This document shows positions 43,788 through 54,069 of a stretch of DNA of 64,000 nt, piece by piece. The stretch is from Nemertoderma westbladi. Its lineage: Eukaryota > Xenacoelomorpha > Nemertodermatida > Nemertodermatidae. Each line of letters begins with the position of its first letter. Position 1 is the stretch's first letter. The translations under genes and the position numbers were made by a program. Under the pieces are notes generated by a model that saw nothing but the letters and a program-made list of their open reading frames with translations, made no database searches and was not told the origin of the DNA. The stretch is from contig JAUCBJ010003138.1 in NCBI GenBank assembly GCA_032718475.1, forward strand, positions 1 to 64,000, in the 5' to 3' direction.

Positions 43788-44328
43788 TGTTAGCTTATCC
43801 AATTCCGCTAACACAAACCCATAGAGTGAGCCATAAAGCAATATTGGGAGCACGAGGTTGATTACCAATCAACCTCGTGTCAGCCCAGTAAACGGGGACA
43901 ATAGGCCCCAAAGGAGACACACACAATAGGGGTCAGGGGCCAAACCCCTAACCCAGAGAGTACAGGTGGAGTGAACGGGAACACTCCACGGGGCGCCAAC
44001 AAGGGTATCAACCAATCAGAGGGGGGCAAGGCATCGATTAGGTAGTAATTAGGCCAACCGTGCAATATAATCAGTAACCTATTAATCAGTAATTCAGTTA
44101 TCTCAGTGCAGTAGTACTAGCATAGGTTAGTTAGTTTAGATAGGGGAGCACGGGACTTTTAGTTACCGTATCCCGCCTTCCACATATCTATATCTATATC
44201 TTATACCCATCAGTTATTATACACCGAACATCAGAACTCATTCACTGTTTCGTTTGCTCTTTATACACGGCGGGGACGCGTAAACTAAAATACCGGATAA
44301 ATCGGGATCCCTCCTGGATCCCGTCACA
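43788..44328 (+). repeat. 5' LTR
   Basis: 541 bp, TG...CA ends, near-identical to 49912-50440. It contains 12 bp (AATACCGGATAA) missing from the 3' LTR. Confidence 0.95.
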
Positions 44329-44388
44329 GTAACTAAAACCAACCGCTGCCCTAGCTAGCCAAACCATCAGCCACCAATCACCAGCAAG

Positions 44389-44769
44389 ATGAGTCGAGAG
44401 AAAGGAACGACACCGCCGCGGACCCCGGACGACGATCTAACGATCCGCGAGGCCGCGACGAGACGGTATGCACCCACAACGCCGAACCCATCGAGAACGG
44501 GCCATCTGGCGATCCGAGACGAGGGGGGCCGTCTACAGCGAGAGGACGAGACGGGAAGGAAGAAAGACGAGTCGACGCGGAGCGAGGGTCGACGTACCGA
44601 TGTCGCCGGCCAGCCACAGGCCGAGGGCGACGGACGACCCACGGAACGGCGACGGTGGGGCCGCCGGTACGACGTCGGGCCCGGAGAGACGGAGGAGAGG
44701 TCGGCGACGAGGACGTCGGGGTTTCTGATCGACTTCGACAGGCCTACCTCGCGACCCGGAAGCAACTGA
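44389..44769 (+). CDS. Small basic/acidic ORF at the 5' end of gag
   Basis: 126 codons from the first ATG after the LTR (MSREKGTTPPRTPDDDLTIR...), low complexity, rich in Arg, Glu and Thr. It overlaps the start of the main Gag frame at 44655 in another register. It could be the true N-terminus before a frame change, an upstream ORF, or non-coding. No homology recognised. Confidence 0.4.
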   Translation: MSREKGTTPPRTPDDDLTIREAATRRYAPTTPNPSRTGHLAIRDEGGRLQREDETGRKKDESTRSEGRRTDVAGQPQAEGDGRPTERRRWGRRYDVGPGETEERSATRTSGFLIDFDRPTSRPGSN

Positions 44770-46292
44770 GAGAGGCCAGAGGAAGGGCGAAGATAGACAA
44801 GGTGAGATTGACAAGAGGACTAGGTGAGTCGAGCAGATACTTTGATTACCTAATGCGTTTTGGGCAGAGAGAACTAGCCGAGGAGAGGGCGAGGGGAGTT
44901 GCCAACGAACTGATTGAAATATGGGAGTATAGGGGTATGGAACCTAGCGCAGTGTACGTAGGGCCATACTTAGTCGATGCCTGGGGAGTAAAATTAGTGG
45001 GTTGGAAGAGACCTGAGGAGGGCGAATCCGAGGTTAAACCCGAGGATTCGGTCTCGTCGGTAGGAGGAAGTTCCGGGAGGCGGGGGAAAGTTGGTGGGAC
45101 GGAGGGGCGACGGGAGTCTGTCGCAACCGATAAGTCTGCTACATCCTCCGCAAAAGAAAGAAGGGTGCGGGAGATAGGTCTGACGTGTGAATTAGAAACG
45201 GTGGCGAATGAGCAGAATGAGTTAGAGTGGCAATTGAGAGAGAAAACCGCATTGTTGGAGGGAGAAGAAGAGTGGGCGAGGGAGTGTAGAGAGGAAGCCG
45301 AGGGGTGTAGAGAGGGAGCCGAGGAGTGTAGAGAGGCAGCCGAGGAGTGTAGAGAACGGGAGATGGGAGTAGAGAGCGAGTCGGCGAGGCGGTTGGAGAT
45401 GACTGCGAGATGGTCAGAGTTGGAAGAACAGAATATGCGAGAGAGAGAGATAGAGAGTAAGCGCGTGCAGGATGATTTGCGTGCCCAGCTAGAGAGGCTT
45501 ACACAATATCAAGCCAAACTGAATCAGCGCCGACTAGAACTGGCGCGGTTGGAGATATCAGAGAGTGAGCCCCCACTCACAGGCACCGGGTGGGAGAACC
45601 AGAACTGGTGTAGCCGTACGGGCGGGGGGGGTAGTAGTAGTACATTAGAGACAGTTAATGTTAATAGTACCGTAGTAAATAACCCTAATCCCTTTATTAC
45701 AGGAAATAATATTTTACCGGGTAGTAGTAATTTAAATTTAAATACAAATACTCTAAATAATAATTTCAATTCAAACCCGAAAAATAATTCGAATAATAAT
45801 TTAAGTTTAGAGAATAGTAGTGATCTAAGTAATTTAAATAATTTAAATAATAATCCCGTTTCAAATTCTAATAATTTAATTGATTTAACAAATAATATTG
45901 GGAATGGTGCTATTAATATGAGCGTGTCGGACGTACATAACCCGGCAGACGGGGGCCTGGTGGGCCACGTACTTGGTAGGCAGGAGGTGGCAGGGTTGAG
46001 CCAACCCGACGGCGGCCTGGTAGGCCACGTAGTTGGTAGGCAGGAGGTAGCGGGGTTGAGCCAACCCGAAGTGGGCCTGGTGGGCCACGCAGTAGTAGAG
46101 AGAGAGGCGGGGGTGAATAGACCCAGCCGTAGTAGAGACAGTGCGTCGACTAAAGAGGGGTATAGAAGTGTAGTGAGAGATAGTGAAGTTAGATGTGGCG
46201 AGTGGGGGGGGCTGCCGGCGCCCCACCACATAAGATTAGTGGCGAGAGAGGGGGGGCAGAGAATGCCCCACAAGAGGGGTATAGAAGTGTAG
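44655..46292 (+). CDS. Gag-like protein, main frame
   Basis: 545 codons. An early helical part (SSRYFDYLMRFGQRELAEER, NELIEIWEYRGMEPSAVYVG) is followed by a long coiled-coil region with repeated EECREAAEECRE-type heptads. Next are a Asn-rich stretch (GNNILPGSSNLNLNTNTLNN) and three copies of a GLVGHVxGRQEVAGLSQP unit. No enzyme motif. The frame stops at 46292 while frame +2 (46193-47236) carries a duplicate of its last segment. See the frame-change finding. Capsid-like role inferred from position between the LTR and the zinc knuckle. Confidence 0.7.
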   Translation: MGPPVRRRARRDGGEVGDEDVGVSDRLRQAYLATRKQLREARGRAKIDKVRLTRGLGESSRYFDYLMRFGQRELAEERARGVANELIEIWEYRGMEPSAVYVGPYLVDAWGVKLVGWKRPEEGESEVKPEDSVSSVGGSSGRRGKVGGTEGRRESVATDKSATSSAKERRVREIGLTCELETVANEQNELEWQLREKTALLEGEEEWARECREEAEGCREGAEECREAAEECREREMGVESESARRLEMTARWSELEEQNMREREIESKRVQDDLRAQLERLTQYQAKLNQRRLELARLEISESEPPLTGTGWENQNWCSRTGGGGSSSTLETVNVNSTVVNNPNPFITGNNILPGSSNLNLNTNTLNNNFNSNPKNNSNNNLSLENSSDLSNLNNLNNNPVSNSNNLIDLTNNIGNGAINMSVSDVHNPADGGLVGHVLGRQEVAGLSQPDGGLVGHVVGRQEVAGLSQPEVGLVGHAVVEREAGVNRPSRSRDSASTKEGYRSVVRDSEVRCGEWGGLPAPHHIRLVAREGGQRMPHKRGIEV

Positions 46293-47236
46293 TAAGAAAT
46301 AGTGAAGTTAGAAGTGGCGGGTGGGGGGGGGCTACGGGCACCCCACCGCGTGAGATTAGTAGCGAGGGAGGGGGGGCAGAGAGTGTCCCACAGGCGTCGG
46401 CGGATAATGCGCGGGCCGAATCAGGTAAACCGCAACACCCGGCGACGGAGAGTAATAGGGGGATTGCGAGTATCCCCAGCGGCGTGCGATCGAGCAGAGA
46501 GAGGCAGGTTGACGTCGCGAGAGGGCAGACGAAGCGTCGAGCCCGATCAGAAGAGAGAAGAAGAACAGTGGAGTTTAACCGGGAGGTCGACGAGAGATCT
46601 CACGAGCGGGAATACTGCACGAAAAGGGGAAGAAGAGAAGATAGTAGAAGAAGTGTCGCCACGAACGATAGCAGTGTGAGGACAGATAACGGACCGTCGA
46701 TAGTAGAGATGGAGTCAGGGAGCCAGTGGGGTCGAACTTCGGGAGATTGCCGTCGCCCCGGAGAAACGCACCGCACGCCAAGAGAGGGGTACAAGACGTA
46801 CCAATACAGAGTCGAGAACAGGAGAGGGGATCGAAGAGAAGCTTCCCGACGGGATATAGCTGCCGATCGAGAGTGCAGTAGTCGCGGGGAGATTCGAGAT
46901 TCGCGAAGAATAAACTTCGGTTCGGAAGGGCACATGCAGACTGCAGGACATACTGTAGGCCTTACTGCACATACTATTATAGGCCATGCTGGGAGAGATA
47001 GAGTAGGCGATGGGGTAGCGCGAACGACGGGATTAAACCCGGAAGTCGCGGAGTACATACCGGTAGGTAGGCGAGAGGTAGGTAGGCCTATATCGGTACA
47101 GCAGCATGACTATAATACACAGGGACATAACATATATCCAGGGGAGGGGGGAGTTATTGGAGATAGACGTATGGGCCCCAATGTATTAACATCAACCCCA
47201 GTACCAAACATACCGGCCGGGGGGGGGACAGGGTGA
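46193..47236 (+). CDS. Gag-like middle segment in a second frame
   Basis: 347 codons overlapping the previous frame by 100 nt. It begins with the same EGYRSVVRxSEVRxGxWGG repeat found at the end of the first frame. It is Arg- and Ser-rich and of low complexity, and stops at 47236 just after a G7 run. Continues in frame 0 beyond. Confidence 0.5.
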   Translation: MWRVGGAAGAPPHKISGERGGAENAPQEGYRSVVRNSEVRSGGWGGATGTPPREISSEGGGAESVPQASADNARAESGKPQHPATESNRGIASIPSGVRSSRERQVDVARGQTKRRARSEERRRTVEFNREVDERSHEREYCTKRGRREDSRRSVATNDSSVRTDNGPSIVEMESGSQWGRTSGDCRRPGETHRTPREGYKTYQYRVENRRGDRREASRRDIAADRECSSRGEIRDSRRINFGSEGHMQTAGHTVGLTAHTIIGHAGRDRVGDGVARTTGLNPEVAEYIPVGRREVGRPISVQQHDYNTQGHNIYPGEGGVIGDRRMGPNVLTSTPVPNIPAGGGTG

Positions 47237-47933
47237 CATTCCCCCATCACAATATCGACAATATACCCCGATAGGAGCAAGAATATCGAACTCCCTGGAC
47301 GAGAACAGGTCGTGCGGGCAGTCACTACCACACGCGGCTATACAGGGGACTGCTAGTCCACAGTTACCTGGTAGCAGGGCCACACCGTGGCGGGGACAGG
47401 AAGAAAATAACACCAAAAATAAACACAATCCCAATATACCCAGTAGGCCGAGTCTAGACAATCGAAACATTAAATCGGTACATATAAACCTAAGCGCGAT
47501 ACGTGAAGGACTATACAGGAAACGCTATAATCCAGGATTCCAATGTCAATTACATCGGGACGGAACCCATAAGACCAGGAGTTGCAAGTACTGGCAAGCG
47601 TTGCCCAAACGAGATCGTGTAGCCTACACAGATGCAAACGGACTATGTCATCGATGTGTGGTAAAAGGACACAGATCCGGAGAGTGTTGGAAAGGGAGAG
47701 GATATGAAAGGACTAAACCAGGGGCAGAGAAGCCCATTAGCAAACATAAGGGAGTCGGGAAAGTAGAAGGAGGCGTGTTGCATACACACGCAGGACGGAC
47801 ACAGTGCGAGGGGGCATTGCACGGGCAGACGCCATGTGTACCAAGGAACGAGCGGGGGTCGTCGAGGCCTTTAATGCCAGCGCACATACGAAGGGGGAGG
47901 CTAGCGGAGGTAGTGTCGAAGAGAGTGTGGTGA
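47226..47933 (+). CDS. Gag C-terminal segment with two zinc-binding motifs
   Basis: Frame 0 is open from the G-run at 47221 to a stop after 47933. It reads QGDIPPSQYRQYTPIGARIS..., a Cys/His segment CQLHRDGTHKTRSC, then the CCHC knuckle CHRCVVKGHRSGEC (C-x2-C-x4-H-x4-C). A double Cys/His arrangement of this kind occurs in Gag proteins of BEL/Pao-type elements; that is suggestive only. It marks the nucleocapsid end of Gag. Confidence 0.75.
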   Translation, partial: GQGDIPPSQYRQYTPIGARISNSLDENRSCGQSLPHAAIQGTASPQLPGSRATPWRGQEENNTKNKHNPNIPSRPSLDNRNIKSVHINLSAIREGLYRKRYNPGFQCQLHRDGTHKTRSCKYWQALPKRDRVAYTDANGLCHRCVVKGHRSGECWKGRGYERTKPGAEKPISKHKGVGKVEGGVLHTHAGRTQCEGALHGQTPCVPRNERGSSRPLMPAHIRRGRLAEVVSKRVW

Positions 47934-48109
47934 AGAGTTAGAGGGCGTATAGGAGGGCAGCGGGAGAGTGCCTACCGGAAGAAGGGGCACCTGAGAGTTT
48001 TTAGTCGTCCAAAGTTTTGGACTGAGGGGGGTGGGAATGAGGGCGAGACGCCCTTCCCACGCACAAAATATAAAATAATTATTTAATTAAAAATAAGAAA
48101 ATAGTTAAA

Positions 48110-49330
48110 TAATAGAGTAGGTAGAAGTTAGGTAGTAAGAGAGTTAGTTAGTTAGTTAGTTAGGAGGTACGTAGTACCATTAGTTAGTGGAGTTAGAGTA
48201 GTGAGAGGGTACGTAGTACCGTTAGAGAGTAAGAGTTAGAGGGTACGCAGTACCGTTAGAGAGTAGGAGTTAAGGGGTACGTAGTACGTTAGAGAGTTAG
48301 TAAGAGTAAGAGGGTACGTAGTACCGCTAGCTAGTAGAGAGAGCTAGAGTAGTAAGAGGGTACGTAGTACCGCTAGTTAGGAGTGTTAGTAGAGTAGTAG
48401 AATGGTTGTGGGCACCGTAAGCGCCACATAGAAAGTAGTAGCAGTAGAGGGTTGTGGGCACCGTAAGCGCCACGTAGTTAGAGTTAGTAGGGAATGCGCT
48501 GAACTTAGTGGGGCACGGGCGTGATGATGTGTTTGATGTAAGAGCAGGGTATGTTAATTAGAGTTAGTGGGAGTTAGAGGTTAGTAAGAGGGTACGTAGT
48601 ACCGGTTGTGGTTGTGGGCACCGTTAGCGCCACGTAGATAGAGGTAGAGTTAGTAAGAGGGTACGTAGTACCGGTTGTGGTTGTGGGCACCGTTAGCGCC
48701 ACGTAGAGAGTTAGTAGAGTTAGTTAGAGTTAGTAGTAGTTCACATAATTAACGTACCCACTCTGCCGGCATTCAGAGCGTCACGTGCAGGCGAGTGGAT
48801 GTAAAGGAAGTAAGTTAGAGATAGGGTAGAATAGTAGAGGGCACATAGGGTGCCAGGTAGTAGAGTTAGAGTGTTAGAGGTAGTAGAGAGGGCACATAGG
48901 GTGCCAGAGAGTGGAGTAGTAGAGAGGGCACATAGGGTGCCAAGTAGTAGGGTTAGAGTGTTAGAGAGGTAGTTGAGTAGTAGAAGGGCACAAAGGGTGC
49001 CAGATAGTAGAGTGGTTGTGGGCACCGCAAGCGCCACGTAGTTAGAAGAGTGGAGTAGAGTTAGTAGAGCTAGTTAGTAGAGTTAGCAGAGCTAGTGGAG
49101 TAGAGTTAGTAGAGCTAGTTAGCAGAGTTGGTAGACGCAGAGGAGTCAAGTAGAGTTAGTAGAAGTAGAAAGTTAGTAGGAGTTAGTTAGACTTAGTAGA
49201 GAGTTAGAGTCAGTAGAAAGTTAGAGGCTCTCAGTTAGAGCTAGAAGTGGTAAGAGTTAGTAGTTAGCAGAGTTAGTTAGATAGCTAGAGTTAGTAAGCA
49301 GTAGGTAGATAGTACGATAGCACAGGGGTA
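48110..49330 (+). repeat. Array of GTTAGTAGA repeats with short palindromes
   Basis: A degenerate GAGTTAGTAGAGTTAG ground sequence is punctuated by eight copies of GGTACGTAGTACC, four of GGCACATAGGGTGCC and five of GGGCACCGTAAGCGCCAC. All three are small inverted repeats. No coding capacity. It occupies the place of pol in the LTR element. Confidence 0.9.
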
Positions 49331-49911
49331 GCATTAGAGATTAAAGCCTTAGGGAGTGACAAGAGAGTGGAGAGGTGATAGTGCGGGGTGCGGAGAGAGT
49401 GGTGTAAGTACTATAGTCATACAACCTTTCTCAATTAGCTACTGGGACTGGGGGGCTAAGTGACTATGGCACTAGGGACAAGACGCCAGACGATTTCACA
49501 TTTCCTGAGTGCGACGGCACGGAGGGGGGGTGAGATTCGTCAGAAGGGATAAGGTAGTCAAGGAGGGATGGAGTAATAGTGCGGAGTGCGAAGAGAGTGT
49601 GGGCGCAATTCAAGTGTGGGGGAGGAGAAGTGAGAGGAAGAGTGTGGGACGAGGAGGTCCGGGAGTATGCGAGAGTTGGAGTAGAGTGGTGAGAGTGTTG
49701 GGGAAACAAAAATTGTGTGAGAGAAGCGCACGATCGGCCCGACACGAAACGCCAGAGGGTAGCAATATCATACCCATAGGGAGCGGCCTGGAAAGCCGAC
49801 TCCGAAAAAATATACCCACCCCACACCCGATGCTAGATCGGGATCCAGCGGAATTGTAGCGCACTTTAGTTGGATGCTATCTTCTCACCAGGAAGATAGC
49901 ATGGGGGGGAG
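49331..49911 (+). other. Non-coding 3' region and polypurine tract
   Basis: Short open frames only. It ends with the purine-rich ATGGGGGGGAG immediately before the 3' LTR, the expected plus-strand primer site. CTATCTTCTC...GAAGATAG just before it is an 8-bp inverted repeat. Confidence 0.6.
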
Positions 49912-50440
49912 TGTTAGCTTATCCAATTCCGCTAACACAAACCCATAGAGTGAGCCATAAAGCAATATTGGGAGCACGAGGTTGATTACCAATCAACCTC
50001 GTGTCAGCCCAGTAAACGGGGACAATAGGCCCCAAAGGAGACACACACAATAGGGGTCAGGGGCCAAACCCCTAACCCAGAGAGTACAGGTGGAGTGAAC
50101 GGGAACACTCCACGGGGCGCCAACAAGGGTATCAACCAATCAGAGGGGGGCAAGGCATCGATTAGGTAGTAATTAGGCCAACCGTGCAATATAATCAGTA
50201 ACCTATTAATCAGTAATTCAGTTATCTCAGTGCAGTAGTGCTAGCATAGGTTAGTTAGTTTAGATAGGGGAGCACGGGACTTTTAGTTACCGTATCCCGC
50301 CTTCCACATATCTACATCTATATCTTATACCCATCAGTTATTATACACCGAACATCAGAACTCATTCACTGTTTCGTTTGCTCTTTATACACGGCGGGGA
50401 CGCGTAAACTAAATCGGGATCCCTCCTGGATCCCGTCACA
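49912..50440 (+). repeat. 3' LTR
   Basis: 529 bp, near-identical to the 5' LTR; followed by TGTAT (50441-50445). Confidence 0.95.
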
Positions 50441-52238
50441 TGTATCAATATGAGGCTGATTTAGTTTATAGCAAAATGCTTCTTGAATACAAGCTATATT
50501 GGCGCTTTGGCGTTCTAATAATGAGAAAAAACTGTCAATAACGCAAGTAGAGAAATGTTGTTTATTTTCAAGATATTTTAGGCTCTTTTGCATCAAGGGG
50601 AAGAATATTTTAGGTCTTAATTTTGATCTCTGTTCTGCCAGTTCATCCATTATTGCGTTGTCACTTTTTGTATATATTATGTCTGGAAAGAATCCATCAT
50701 CTATTTCTGCTTGAGAATTGCTGACAACATTGGGATAGATCCTATCCAGGGGTCTGGAAGAACTGCCTGGTATAAATTCAGCTGCATCTCCACATAGGGG
50801 ATGAGTATGCTGTTTAATCAATTTAGGATCGGTATGAATAATTTGGTTTGTGGTAGGATGAGGGGAAATGACACTCTTATTTTGGGATAATATAGAGATG
50901 CTAGTCACCCTGCCCCTTGAGCTAGTGCAATCAGAATTTTCTAGGTTACCGGTACTATGTTTCTTAAGGTCGCTTGAGTTACTAATTATATCAAAATTAT
51001 TAGAGTTCACCAGAACTGGGTTTTTGGCTGTATGGATTCCCGGGCCTCCTTCCCAGTTCTGGTTAGTCTGACCTGGTAAAGTTCGTTTTATCCAAGTGAT
51101 GTCATCATCTGACAAATCCTCAACTAAGATTGGCGAATTTGACTCCCTTTTCCGTGTAGTCATCGACATCAACTCTCCATGGGGTTTGCTCAGAGTCAAC
51201 CTCACTCCATCGGGTTCTCTCGGAGTCACCCTCACTTCATCGGGTTCGCTCGGAGTCGTCCTCGTTCCCGCGGGCTTGCTCGAAGTTGTCATCGTTACCG
51301 CGGATTCGCTTGGAGTTGTCCTCGTTCCATCGGGTTCGCTCGGAGTCATCCTCCCTCCGTCAGATTCGCGCAGAGTTAACCTCATTCCCGCGGGTTCGCT
51401 CAGAATCTTCCCCGTTCCCACGGGTTCATTCGGAGTCTTCCTCGTTCTGTCGGGTTCACTCTGAGTCATCCTCGCTCCTTTGAATTCGCTCGGAGTCGTC
51501 CTCGTTCCCCACGATTCGCTCGGCTCGGTTCTCACTCCGTCAGGTTTGCTCTGAGTCATCGTCAGTCCGTTGGGTTCGCTCAGAGTCGTCCTTGCTCCGT
51601 TGGGTTCGCTCAGGATCGACCTCACTCCGTCGGGCTCGCTCGGAGTCATCCTCAATTCATCGGGTTCGCTCGGAGTCATCCTCGATCCCACGGGTTCGGT
51701 CGGAGTCTTCCTCGTTCCGTCGGGTTCACTCTGAGTCATCCTCGCTCCTTTGAATTCGCTCGGAGTCGCCCTCGTTCCCACGGATTCACTAGGAGTCATT
51801 CTCACTCCGTCAGGTTTGCTCGGAGTCGTCATCAGTCCGTAGGGTTCGCTCAGAGTCGTCCTCGCTCCGTTGGGTTCGCTCAGGATCCTCCTCACTCCGT
51901 TGGGTTGACTGACCTGTCTGATGCCAAAATATTTGATCAGGCAAGAGGCAGCTTGGAGTCATCATCACTCCATTGGGTTTGCTCGGAGACAACCTCACTC
52001 CGTCGGGTTCGCTCAGAGTCATCCTCATAACATCAGGTTCGCTTGGAGTTGTCCTCATTCCTGCGGGTTCACTCGGAGTTGATCGTGGTACTGAGGTTTT
52101 ATCCTTGTGTTGGCGCCCCACACAGCGATGCTTTTCAGCATCACAGCCGTCTACAGGCCCGTGTCCGTGACTACGTATTGGATAGGTTCTAATAGGTAGT
52201 GGTCGCGTTTTTGGTGGTGGAGTTCTCTGCAGGGTCAT
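50441..52238 (-). CDS. LINE ORF1, 5' part: proline/serine repeats and N-terminal half of Ulp1-like domain, frame-broken
   Basis: ATG at 52238 opens MTLQRTPPPKTRPLPIR... and enters a 30-bp tandem repeat (SEPDGVRMTP-type units, about 25). A net +43-bp filler at 51907-51954 changes the frame, after which the repeat reads on in the frame 51895-50441. The last 120 residues (DRIYPNVVSNSQAEIDDGFF, CVIDSFFSLLERQSANIACI) are the N-terminal side of the protease fold. They are cut by the LTR element and continue at 43782. A second start inside the repeat is possible. Confidence 0.8.
51905..51954. repeat. 50-bp perfect duplicate of 52857-52906 inside ORF1
   Basis: TTGACTGACCTGTCTGATGC... occurs at both places without mismatch. 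Here it interrupts the 30-bp repeat, replacing 5 bp (CGCTC) by 48 bp. Confidence 0.95.
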
Positions 52239-53505
52239 GATTTCGGTGCGAACAGATTCCGTGATCCTGGATTCCGCAATAGATAATTACTGTTGAGGAA
52301 ACAATCAATAGCCAAGCAATCAATAAACAAATAAATAATGACAATAGAATAATATATAATTATTATTATTATTATCTTAATACGGTACAGCCAGAGGATC
52401 CTCAGAGTTACTGAGTTGGGCCTTAGAGGAAGATAGAAAGAAGCTCGTATCTATCTCGGGACAGTTAGACCGTTAGGCTTCATTAACGCAAGGGAAAGGA
52501 TATCCACGACGCATTAGGAAGCCCACATTATTTTCGCCCATCCATTCAAAAGCATGCCCAATTGCCTGAATGTGCCAACATCAGAGGAAGGTAAGACTTT
52601 GTTTGACGTCCTTGCCCGCCGTAAGACCTTAGATCAGGGTAAAGTGTGACGCCGTCCTGGGACGCCGTAAAATTTAGGATTAAATATCTCAGATTCAGAC
52701 AGGTAAAAACCGGGTCAACCTGTATCTCCTACAGGTGCGAGCTGTTGCTGTTCGTCAGTACGCGCAAGTACACTTAGGTGCGAATAGCATGCTCTATAAT
52801 TTGGTGATTTGCAGTACTGACATTACAGTAACGGTTAGCTTTGTAGGCCTTATAGTTTGACTGACCTGTCTGATGCCAAAATATTTGATCAGGCAAGAGG
52901 CAGCTTTCTGCTAACGGCACATGTTTGGCCTAGGGAGGTTTACTAACATCCTACCGCGCCCTTGCTACGCACTGATAGGTATTTACTGCTAACCATCGCA
53001 GTAACAAAGTTCTAGAACAAATTTGTATACCAGATCAGCTAGACGTACGGTAGTAAATTAACACCTATTTCCTTATCTCACAATCAGAATCCGGTATTAG
53101 TGCCGATCACGGGTGTAGTTACTACCACAGTAATTGCCCTGTTGAGTTGTGGATGAAGGAGGAGAGAGCCCTTTTGACGTCAGTTTGTAAATATTGCGTC
53201 TACAGCGTGCTACTAGCTTATTTCGAGTAACTAGCGCCCGGTATTGTTATTTTGATTAAAATCACTAAAACCTAGTATAACGGCGATACACCAAAATTGT
53301 TTTATTCGTAACACACACACACACACGCGTCTTGAGATCCACTAGCTACTGACTTTCAGTAAGAGTATTTTTTTATTTGATGAGATATTTAGTATTTGTT
53401 TTATTCAGGCATTTAGGAGCACCCCTATTGACTGCTACTTTCCTGTCGGCAGTATTGTTTTACGCTAGTTCTGTTGACCCACTAGCTCGTATATAACCAT
53501 ATAAA
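52239..53505. other. Probable LINE 5' UTR and flank
   Basis: No coding frame. It contains the source of the 50-bp duplicate (52857-52906) and a short (AC)n run at 53312-53326. The LINE 5' end could not be located. Confidence 0.5.
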
Positions 53506-53617
53506 TTCCGAACGGGCTATTGGTTGGCTAACAGTAGCTCCAGTGGCGCGCCACCAATTCGATTTGTCTGCTAATGAGTTCCGGGATGGCCTATCCCTTA
53601 GGTATGAACGACCTTTG
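53506..53617 (+). pseudogene. RLE-type LINE fragment (copy B, left piece)
   Basis: Matches 25193-25305 of copy A at over 90% (FRDGLSLRYERPL...). It breaks off at CCTTTGG; the next 125 bp of copy A are absent. Confidence 0.85.
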
Positions 53618-54069
53618 GCGACAAGTGTGTTATATTAGTAAAAAATAAAAATAGTACTTTAATTTTTTTAATTTTTTTTTAAATTGTTCTAGAACAAAAA
53701 TTTTTTTTTCTAGAACATATATATATATTTTTTTAATAGCTAACATGTTCTAGAACATGTTCATAAAAAGAAATAGCAAAAACTAGCTAGTAAAAAAAAA
53801 TTGAGGGGGGGGTGTTATTAAACCCGGGGGGGGGGGTCAATATGACCCCCCCCCCGTGGTTTTTTTATTATAATTCTGAAACAAACGCAGTTGGGAATCT
53901 GAAACTTTATGACTTTTCCTAAAAATCTATTGTCTTCATGGTAGTGAAAACCGTTTTCAAAAATATTGGGTACTTTTCGAGTTATAGCACCATTTTTTAA
54001 CCCTACTTTTGGCACTTTTTTTGAGACGTTTTTTGAAAATGACATTTCATTAAATATGAATTGTAACAT

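Larger units (their letters stand above)
43788..50440 (+). mobile_element. Young gag-only LTR retrotransposon
   Basis: LTRs at 43788-44328 and 49912-50440 begin TGTTAGC and end GTCACA, flanked by TGTAT. They differ by about two substitutions plus a 12-bp indel, so the insertion is recent. The 5.58-kb interior encodes Gag-like reading frames and a CCHC knuckle to 47.93 kb, then 2 kb of short repeats. No protease, reverse transcriptase, RNase H or integrase motif was seen. No TGG-type primer site follows the left LTR (GTAACTAAAACC...). A purine tract ATGGGGGGGAG precedes the right LTR. It must use enzymes from another element (inference). Confidence 0.92.

Noticed and set aside
45524-46273. 249-codon minus-strand frame inside the LTR element
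   Set aside because: Antisense of the Gag-like frame, no domain or conserved start.
43788-50440. Endogenous retrovirus with env
   Set aside because: No pol or env motif anywhere between the LTRs; only Gag-like sequence and short repeats.
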